Shown here: piece by piece, positions 32,630 through 40,500 of the stretch
How positions within the stretch are numbered: position 1 is the first letter of the stretch
Layout: each line of letters begins with the position of its first letter
Translations under genes and position numbers: made by a program
The notes under the pieces: model-generated
The model's input: the letters and a program-made list of their open reading frames with translations, nothing else
Databases searched by the model: none
Told to the model about the DNA's origin: nothing
From: an uncultured Bacteroidales bacterium
GTDB lineage: Bacteria; Bacteroidota; Bacteroidia; Bacteroidales; Muribaculaceae
Reading direction: 5' to 3'
Length of the DNA stretch: 64,000 nt
Assembly (NCBI GenBank): GCA_947573135.1
Contig: CANPDU010000005.1
Location: 1-64,000, forward strand

Positions 32630-32633
32630 TTGT

Positions 32634-32668
32634 GTCTTTTCCACGGCGGCGCGGCCACCGTACTTTTG
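32634..32668 (+). promoter_or_regulatory. Late promoter element 6 (fibre and lysis operon)
   Basis: GTCTTTT (32634-32640), 20 bp, then TACTTTTG (32661-32668); the gene starts at 32693. Confidence 0.75.
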
Positions 32669-32692
32669 CGGTACACTTAACCGACCGCAGAA

Positions 32693-33691
32693 ATGATAGA
32701 CACCGGCACACTTACCGACCTTATTACACAGTTCCGCAACACAACGGCGGCAAACTCCATTTCGCCCGAAACCGTCGGCTCGATCCTACAAAAGATTGTA
32801 GACATTCTCGCAACCGCCGGAACACAGGCAAACCTCGACATCATCAACAAATGGCACGAGGCTCTGAAAACGGCGCAACCGGCTATCACCGCGCTTTCGC
32901 AGGGCAACGCCGACCGTAACCACGTCTACCTCGCCGCAAAGAGCGTCAACCTATACACCGGCGCACAGGCCGACCTGACACCAATTCAGATACAACAGGC
33001 CACCACCGAGAGAGCCGGTGCCATGCGCGCCCAACAGGTCGTTGACCTCAACGCCGCACGCCGCGACGTGGCAGACATCAGGAAACAGATACAGACCATC
33101 AACTCCCTGCTCGGAATAGGCACCGACGACAACCTGTATAAAACATCGCAAATCTCCTGTCAGGTTGTCAACGGCACCCTGCGGCTTCTCGGTGCGCAAG
33201 ACCTCACAGCCGCCGGATATGTGCCGTATCTCTTTCGCCGCGTAAGGAAACGAAACCCGTTCAAGGACAAGTTCGCCACCGCCGAACAGCGCGCCGCAAA
33301 GAAATACTGCCCCGTAAAGAAAGGCTGGGGGCTGTACGGCTCGATATATGCCGTGAAACTCAACGGCTCCGAAATCCTCTTTTCAACAAACTCACATCAC
33401 AACCTGTGCGTCGAGGCCGGGGGCTGGTCTGCCGACCCTGCCACCCTCGTAACCCGATATACCGACAAGAACGGCAACATTCGCTTCGGCCTCGGTCGTA
33501 GCTCCGTGTCGCTCACCGACCCGAAGAATCCGAAAAAACAGCGCATGATACGCCTTGTTTTCGGTATCGGACTGGCTAAGCCGATTTATCCCGGCACCGC
33601 CGCCATTACTCCGGCAAACCTCACAAGCTCGCTCGCCACATTCACCATAATCTACGACCCCGGCACGGCGCGGTGGTGCTTCGGCACTTGA
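32693..33691 (+). CDS. Tail fibre or receptor-binding candidate
   Basis: 332 aa. Residues 1-150 are helical with heptad-like stretches (NAARRDVADIRKQIQTINSLLG), suggesting a trimeric stalk. The C-terminal 180 residues are beta-rich with short Gly/Asn turns and end at WCFGT, like a receptor-binding tip. It lies directly before the lysis genes. The assignment is from architecture and position only. Confidence 0.55.
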   Translation: MIDTGTLTDLITQFRNTTAANSISPETVGSILQKIVDILATAGTQANLDIINKWHEALKTAQPAITALSQGNADRNHVYLAAKSVNLYTGAQADLTPIQIQQATTERAGAMRAQQVVDLNAARRDVADIRKQIQTINSLLGIGTDDNLYKTSQISCQVVNGTLRLLGAQDLTAAGYVPYLFRRVRKRNPFKDKFATAEQRAAKKYCPVKKGWGLYGSIYAVKLNGSEILFSTNSHHNLCVEAGGWSADPATLVTRYTDKNGNIRFGLGRSSVSLTDPKNPKKQRMIRLVFGIGLAKPIYPGTAAITPANLTSSLATFTIIYDPGTARWCFGT

Positions 33692-34062
33692 ATGAGGATA
33701 GCGGATTGCGGAGTGGGTATTGCAGTCTATCACCTATACTACAATCCCCAATCCTACAATCCGCAGCAGCATCCGGCTGCAAAAAGAAAGCCCTCACGGA
33801 CGAGCCGCAAGGGTATGCTATCTTTTATGCAAGCTATGAAAGCCCTCGGAGTTGCCCCCTCGGATATGCTGTCAATGAAACTCCGCCCGGATAGCCCCAC
33901 AGGAATATGCTATCCGTCATACGGAAAGAGGTATCCAGTTCATTTTTAGCATGGCTTCACTTGCGGCAGAGGTGTCCGGGTCAGCTTTAGTACGGTTTTA
34001 CGTTATCCACCGCAAAGATAGTCATAATCCCTCACATAACCAAATAAATAGCCTCCTAAAAT
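33692..34062. other. Gap with CAATCCCC spacer, triplicated unit and leftward promoter
   Basis: No gene is seen. The gap starts with a spacer carrying acaatccccaatcc. It then holds three related units, each pairing an agcccY start with a ggNatatgct(a/g)tc-type end (about 33788-33833, 33840-33874 and 33891-33915). It closes with a consensus minus-strand promoter, TTG (34041-34043), 20 bp, TATCTTTG (34013-34020), facing left into the gap. Confidence 0.45.
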
Positions 34063-34302
34063 ATGAACCTCCGCAAACACAAGCCAACGATTCAGCTACT
34101 CGCCGCCATTGTGCTTATCGCCCTCGGCTGCGGCTTGCTCGTCGCCGGATTCATACTGCCGCCTCCGGGCGAAATCCACAACTCCGTACTTGTGGCTTTC
34201 GGCGAAATACTCACTTTCGCCGGTGCCCTGTTCGGCATTGATTATCACTATAAATATCGCTCCAACGAGCGTGAGGACAGAGAAACGGAGAAAGAGCGTT
34301 GA
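34063..34302 (+). CDS. Holin candidate
   Basis: 79 aa with two transmembrane segments (residues about 10-30 and 42-60), a basic N-terminus and a highly charged C-terminus (EREDRETEKER). The size, topology and position immediately before an amidase gene are those of class II holins. It would open the inner membrane to release the endolysin. Confidence 0.65.
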   Translation: MNLRKHKPTIQLLAAIVLIALGCGLLVAGFILPPPGEIHNSVLVAFGEILTFAGALFGIDYHYKYRSNEREDRETEKER

Positions 34303-34349
34303 CCCCTCTATCAATCCCCAATCCCCAATACTACAATCCCCATTAAATT

Positions 34350-34787
34350 ATGCGAAGCATAGACAAAATCATTGTGCATTGCACGGCAACCCCGGAGGGG
34401 AAGCATTTCACCGTGCAGCAAATCAGAGAATGGCATACCGCGCCGAAACCGAAAGGCAACGGCTGGCGCGACATCGGTTATCACTTCGTCGTGTATCTCG
34501 ACGGCAGCGTACACAACGGGCGACCCGTCGGGCAGATCGGAGCGCATTGCTCCGGCCATAATGCCCACTCCATAGGCGTATGCTATGTAGGCGGCGAGGT
34601 TGCCGACGGCTCACACAAGCCCAAAGACACGCGCACGCCCATTCAGAAAACCGCCCTGCGCCAACTCCTGAAGAAGTTAAAGGCGCAATATCCCGGCGCA
34701 CGGATATACGGACACCGAGATTTCGCCCCCAAAGCCTGCCCCTCATTCGATGCCACAGCCGAGTATAAGGACATTTCAGATATGTAG
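34350..34787 (+). CDS. Phage N-acetylmuramoyl-L-alanine amidase
   Basis: 145 aa, an amidase_2 (PGRP-like) domain alone. Zinc ligands are likely H10 (IIVHCTAT), H122 (YGHRDF) and C130 (PKACPSFD), with catalytic-site residues around GYHFVV. It cleaves the amide bond between muramic acid and the peptide stem. It lacks a signal peptide, so it needs the holin candidate upstream. It is followed after 2 bp by the spanin candidate. Confidence 0.9.
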   Translation: MRSIDKIIVHCTATPEGKHFTVQQIREWHTAPKPKGNGWRDIGYHFVVYLDGSVHNGRPVGQIGAHCSGHNAHSIGVCYVGGEVADGSHKPKDTRTPIQKTALRQLLKKLKAQYPGARIYGHRDFAPKACPSFDATAEYKDISDM

Positions 34788-34789
34788 AT

Positions 34790-35305
34790 ATGAAAAATCT
34801 CTCGACACTCGACACCAAACTCTCGACATTGATTCTCGCCCTGTCGCTCACCTCACTTTGCGCCTCGTGCCGCGCCAAGAAAGAAATCGCCGCCGAGAGT
34901 CGGGCAGACATCGACAGCGTGGCCGCCACAGTCGCCTCCGCCTACAACCTCAGAATTGACTCCGCCATGCGGCATATCAATTTTGACTTCGACACACTGG
35001 AGATAACCATTGAGCGACACGCCCCCGACACCGCCACCTGTGCCGCAGCTCCCAACGAAACCGTCAGAATCCGCGCCGTCGGCGGCAGACTGACAGACCG
35101 CCGCAAGCAGATACGCAACGACATAACCGGATATAACCGGCTTGACACCGTGGCATACCGCCACGCTTCCGCCACATCGAGAGCCGAACACACCGCCACC
35201 ACATCGATAGCAGAACCGCCCGACACCACCCGGATATTCCTTGCCCTCGGCACCCTCGTAATCATAGTGTCAGGCATATTCATCTACCTTCGCCGACGCA
35301 GATAA
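34790..35305 (+). CDS. Unimolecular spanin candidate
   Basis: 171 aa. The N-terminal hydrophobic segment (LILALSLTSLCASC) ends in a lipobox-like Cys, and the C-terminus has one transmembrane helix (residues about 145-166) with a basic tail RRRR. An outer-membrane lipid anchor plus an inner-membrane helix in one chain is the layout of unimolecular spanins such as T1 gp11, which fuse the two membranes at the end of lysis. It follows the amidase by 2 bp. The first residues (LSTLDTKLSTL) come from a CTCGAC spacer repeat. The lipobox is not ideal. Confidence 0.65.
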   Translation: MKNLSTLDTKLSTLILALSLTSLCASCRAKKEIAAESRADIDSVAATVASAYNLRIDSAMRHINFDFDTLEITIERHAPDTATCAAAPNETVRIRAVGGRLTDRRKQIRNDITGYNRLDTVAYRHASATSRAEHTATTSIAEPPDTTRIFLALGTLVIIVSGIFIYLRRRR

Positions 35306-35381
35306 CCCATACAGAGTATTAGTTTTTTCATAAGCAGATTTTAAGCGACAAGTCCGTGATGGATATGTCGCTATTTTTGAT

Positions 35382-35389
35382 TAAATTTG
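35382..35389 (+). promoter_or_regulatory. Leaderless promoter -7 box of cargo membrane protein
   Basis: TAAATTTG ends 4 bp before the ATG at 35394. The -33 region lacks TTG. Confidence 0.45.
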
Positions 35390-35393
35390 CAAA

Positions 35394-35819
35394 ATGAAGA
35401 TACAGACAAAAGCCTTTGGAAAATTTCAACTTGCGGTAGCATTTGTTACTGCAATTATTCAGGCTGTTTATGGGTATGTAACAAGATTTATCAATTCTGA
35501 GCCGACGTATACGTTTGCCCTCCTGTCTAATTGTATCGTACCTGTCATAATTTCTGCAATTGTTTTATTCCCTGTCTGGAAATTATGGAACGGTAAATAT
35601 TGGTATTCACTTTCATTATTGTTCCTTTGCGCAATAACAATCACTTATTTTCTTTTGTTTATCCTATCTTTTGTATATGTATGTGAGATAACATACGCGA
35701 TTGCATGGTTATGTATAATCTTCTATATTTACTGTGCGCCCGCCAATTTGGTAATTGCCGGAGCAATAGGATTGACAGGAAAATACCTTGTAGATAGATT
35801 TCCAAAGGCTATTTCATAA
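35394..35819 (+). CDS. Cargo membrane protein
   Basis: 141 aa with about four transmembrane helices and almost no extramembrane domain. It is far more AT-rich than the phage genes around it and has its own promoter, so it is probably a recently acquired moron. Small membrane proteins in this position can block DNA entry of related phages (superinfection exclusion); no sequence motif confirms this. Confidence 0.65.
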   Translation: MKIQTKAFGKFQLAVAFVTAIIQAVYGYVTRFINSEPTYTFALLSNCIVPVIISAIVLFPVWKLWNGKYWYSLSLLFLCAITITYFLLFILSFVYVCEITYAIAWLCIIFYIYCAPANLVIAGAIGLTGKYLVDRFPKAIS

Positions 35820-37484
35820 TTCACGCTCATTTTCCGACTGGAAGGGTTGCCCGTGAGGGTAGCCGTTTATTTATCCCCAATCCCACCCATAGCGTTGTGA
35901 GGCGGCGGCTTACAGGCACAGGCCGCTTCGATGCAATCGCTCCGGCGTGCGGCGGCTCACTTGGCGGCGGCTCCGAGTTCCGCGCTGCGCTTGTTGCACC
36001 CTGCCGTCGGGTTTCGGACACGGCACACTCTCAAATTGTTCCGCTTGGAAACCTCCGCAAGCTCCGGCTCCCTGCGCTCCACAACCGCCGCGTTGCGCCA
36101 CGGCTTCACTCCGGCTTTTAAGAGAGAGCCTTGAACACAGTCCAGTCCGAAACCCGGCGGCGGTGTTCAAACACTCCGAGCCTTGCCGCGCTCGCTGTCG
36201 CCGCGCCACCTCCGCTCACACCCTCGCGCCCACAGCCCTATCCGCCACCGCACAACGCCCGGCAGAGGAACACAGGCCACCCTCGCGGACAACCGCCACG
36301 ACACCACGATACAACGGTATGCCGACATATCGGCTTGACTTGCCGAAATCTCCGGGCGCACCGTGGCCGGCAGCCCCACTTTCGCCGATCTGACTGCACT
36401 CCGCTACGATGCCGGGCAACGCTTGGCAGTGCGGACGTGGCGACACCCCATTGGCACAAATTCCCTGCGGTCATTAGAGCCAACTCCCTGCGGTCGGGGG
36501 TGTCTGCCACTGCATTGCAAAGCCGCCCCGCACCTCCGCTACATTACGGCAGAGCGTCTACCGGGGGCGCACGCCCACGACACACGCCCTGCGGCATCGG
36601 CAACCACATACCGACATAGCGACACAAGCCCCTCCCCACACCCCAAGCGCGGCGCGTCGGCGCACAACTCCGCTCCGGCTCCCGTGGCGGTCTGGTATGT
36701 AAGGCCGAGCGGCCACTTCGCCCGACTTCGAGAGCTTTTGCGGTCAACGGCTCACTACTGCATAGACAGCCTTATGACCGCGCTTTCGGCGTTGTTCTCC
36801 GTTGCTCCGCCTCCCATACCAGCCCTGTTGCCCCGGCCACCTCCGCTGCACGCAACGCCGACACACACCGCGCTTGCCACCACATCAACCCGACGCGCCT
36901 CCCCGATTTGCAAATGATTTCGCCGAGAGTGGATTGGCCGGGATAACAAAGGAATGTGGCATTACCCAATCCACCAACCCGGCTGCATCGTCGGGATTTC
37001 ACCGCACGTCGGCCTGATATGGAAACAGGAATTTGCCGCGACCTCAGAACGACCTGCGCCCGTTCTGATTATCGCGTCAACGGCATCACCGCGCTTTCGG
37101 CTCGGTAGGGTGCGGCGGCGTGGCGGTAGCGGCGGTTACATATTCCGCCCGAAAATCCCGAAGCGACCCGAAAAAAGCGGCAGGCCGTGGGGGGATAGTG
37201 CAAAGCACCCTCGGGGGAAAATATTCCCCCGAACCCCCTTTGCGCCTGATAAAACATTGTTTTTCAGGCTTGCAACGATTTTTACCTCCTAAAAATCCGT
37301 GGGATTTTGTAGAACCGCCGAAGCGGTGCGGTCAAACCGTTGTGCTACACCTCTTTGCCGCCGCGATATTCCGGGGCCCGATTTCATACCCAAAAATCGC
37401 GGCGGCGAGGTGTTTTTCAGCGTGCGAACTGCGGGACCCGTCGGCTGCACCGCCCACAGTTTGCGCTCCCTGCCCCTAAACCCC
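35820..37484. other. 1.7-kb C-rich region without a convincing gene
   Basis: This is the longest gene-free stretch of the prophage. Open frames exist on both strands but are Pro-, Arg-, Ala- and His-rich, start far from A-rich sites and overlap each other in several frames. The plus strand is strongly C-rich over the first 1.1 kb. The last 300 bp hold strong inverted repeats: TCGGGGGAA/TTCCCCCGA near 37209, GCCTGA/TCAGGC near 37243, and an 11-bp pair GCCGCCGCGAT/ATCGCGGCGGC near 37360-37411. A large structured RNA or a decayed insertion are the two readings. Confidence 0.5.
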
Positions 37485-37503
37485 GTCTTTTAGGGGCAGG
37501 GAG
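37466..37503. repeat. 14-bp hairpin enclosing the late promoter 7 box
   Basis: CTCCCTGCCCCTAA (37466-37479) pairs exactly with 37490-37503. The 10-nt loop and right arm contain most of the GTCTTTT box. No T run follows, so it is not a normal terminator; it could regulate the promoter as DNA structure or protein site. Confidence 0.55.
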
Positions 37504-37519
37504 GCAGCGGTTACATTTG
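37485..37519 (+). promoter_or_regulatory. Late promoter element 7 (tape-measure operon)
   Basis: GTCTTTT (37485-37491), 20 bp, then TACATTTG (37512-37519); the tape measure starts at 37539. Confidence 0.75.
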
Positions 37520-37538
37520 CGCAATAAACTGTTGAATT

Positions 37539-40500
37539 ATGGCTAATTACAATACTTCCGCAACTGTAACCCTATCGGTCAACGGCAAACAGGCCCAGCA
37601 AATGCTGAAACGTTTGCAGAACGAGGCCGCGACACTGGAGAAGAAAATCGCAAAGGCTGCGACCGCCGGAGATAAGGCCTCGATGTCGAAGCTGCAAAAG
37701 GAACTGAAACAGACCAACGGCCTTATTCAGCAGTTGCAATCGTCGGCAAAGACCGCCGAGCAGGTTTTAAGCCGTATGGACAGGGCTACGCCGCGAGAGC
37801 TCAACAAGGCTCTCCGAACCCTCCAGTCGCAGCTTAACGGCATTCAGCGCGGCACCGCCGCGTGGGACGCGCAGATTGCTAAGATTAAATTGCTCAAAGC
37901 GGAGATTGCAAAGGTCAACGCGCAACTGGCCGTAGGGCAGACGCGATGGCAGAGGTTCAACAACTGGCTGAACAACTGCCAGACGGCAATTATGGGCGTG
38001 GTGGCCGCCATAACGGGGCTGGTGATGGCCGGTCGTAAGGCGGTCAACACTTACGCCGAAATGGAGGAAACGCTTGCCAACACGCAGAAATACACCCGTA
38101 TGACTGCCGCCGAAGTCCTCGAACTCAACGAGGCTTTCAAGGGTATGGATACGCGGTTGGCGCGTGAGCAGCTTAATCTTCTCGCACAGGAGGGCGGACG
38201 CCTCGGTTACAATACGGTGCAGTCGGTAAAGGAGTATGTCGAGGCCGCTTCGATTATAAATGTCGCACTGGTGGATTTGGGAGAGGGTGCCACGCAGACC
38301 ATCGCCAAGCTCTCCAACATCTTCGGCATGGAGCAGATGTTCGGCGTAAAGGACGCGATGCTGAAAATCGGCTCGACGGTAAACCACCTCTCGCAGAACT
38401 GCACCGCCGCCAAGCCTTTCATCGTGGAGTTCGCGCAGCGTATGGCCGGCATAGGCTCGACCGCGAAAATGACTATCCCCGAAATTATGGCTTTCGCGGC
38501 CACGCTCGACGCACACGGCCAAAAGGTGGAGATGTCGGCAACGGCATTGCAGCGCACCATTATGGAGCTTTTCAAAAAACCGGGAGAAATGGCAAAAAAG
38601 GTCGGCCTCGAAACCGACGCCTTCATCGAAACGCTCAACAGGTCTACCACCGAGGGGGTGATGATGTTCCTCGAAGCCCTGAACAGACTGGGCGAGGATC
38701 AGGCTCTCGCCGTACTCTCGCCGCTGTTCCAAGACCTCGGCCTCGACGGTGCCCGTGTGTCCTCGGTGCTTTCCAACCTCTCGTCGCACCTCGATTTCCT
38801 CAAATGGCAGTTGGGAGAGGCGAGCCAAGCCTTCCGTGAGGGCACGTCGGCTTCCAACGAGTATGCCATTTTCAACAACACCGCACAAGCGGCCATCGAC
38901 AAGGCGCGAAAACGGGTTACGGAGCTTGCCGTGGAACTCGGCGAAAAGCTCTACCCGGTGATGCGCCACATATATACATCTTCTTCCGTTTTCCTCCGCG
39001 TTCTCAATCAGATTGTTACCTTCATCATCAAGTACCGCACCGCAATTCTCGGCATAATCACCGTATTTGCCGTGTATTATTCGTGGCTCGGACTGGTGAA
39101 GACGGCTCATGTCGCCTACAACATAGTCGTAAAGTCAGCCACCGCCCTGCACAACGCATGGCGCATCGCAGTTGTTCTCGGTCGTATCGCTGTCTTAGCT
39201 TTCACACAGGGCATAGGAGCGGCAACGCACGCTTTCCGGCTGCTTACCGCTGCAATGTCAGCTAATCCTTTCGGCCTCATTCTCGCGGCGGTTACGGCTC
39301 TTGTGCTTGTAATAAAGGCGTTGTGCGACCGCACTTCCGAATACACGAAGAAGATGCGAGAAGCTGTCAACACCGCCGCCAATTTCTCTAAGGAACTTGC
39401 AAAGGAGCAGCGGCAGCTTGACGAGCTTTTCGGCAAACTTGAAGCCTGCAAGCGCGGCACAAAGGAGTACAAGGAGGTCAAGGACACCATCATCAGCCAG
39501 TACGGAAAATATCTGCGCGGCCTCATCAACGAGCGCAACGAGATTACAGACCTCACAGCAGCTTACAGGAGGCTCGCGGCTGCGGCGCGTATCGCCGCTA
39601 AGGAACGTGCCATTCAGGGCGCGAAAGACGCGGCACAGGAAACTTTCGACGATGCTTTCAGCGGCCTTGCAAAGAAGTTGCAGGAACAGCTTATCGCCTA
39701 CGGAAAATCGTACAAGGACGCTGTGCGCATAACAAACCGCGTTGTCATAGACTTGCAGACAACCGGCACTATCGGTCAGGATATCGTCGGCGAGTTGCAG
39801 GGCATAAAGGGCAGCTTGCAGGACAAATGGGGGTGGACGGCACACCCGGTCAATGTGGTTAATGAAATGATTGGCACCCATACCGAGTATCAGACCGCTA
39901 TGGGCGAGATAAGCAACATCGAGCGCGAAACAAACCCTCTCGCCGGTTATTCGGCCACGGAACTGCGGCGGCTTATCGAGGACTTCGAGGGGCACGCCGG
40001 GCGCGGTGAGGGCGGAACCATAATCATAGGCATAGACGCGCCCAACCCGACAACAAAGCGAATCGCAGCCAATGAGGTGGCCGACTTCCTCGATGAAGCG
40101 CGTGCCCGGCTGTCGGTGCTTGAATCGCCCTCCGCCGATGTCGTGTCGGGCAACCCGGATTTCTCGCTCGATGATTTCACCCCTTATGAATCGGAGAAAG
40201 ACCGAAAGGCGCGCGAGGCCGAGGAACGCCGCGCGGCAATAAAGGCGCGCAAGGAGTTCAAGCAACAGCTTAACGTTGCAAAAGGCGAATGGGAGGCCGG
40301 TGCCGCGCAGAATGTCAGCGACTACTCCGCAGGGCTGAAATCGTGGACGCAGTTTCTGCTCGACAAGCACAATCTCGAAGTGAAATATTTCGACGACCGC
40401 CTCCGTATTTTCGAGGCGAATAATCTTCAGGAGGACGAGGATTATCAGGAACTGCTGAAGAAGAAAGCGGAGCTTCAGGCGGAATGGCTGAAAAAGAACG

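Noticed and set aside
36363..36917. 184-codon open frame in the C-rich region
   Set aside because: The composition is Pro/Arg/His/Ala-rich, there is no A-rich start region, and equally long frames overlap on the other strand.
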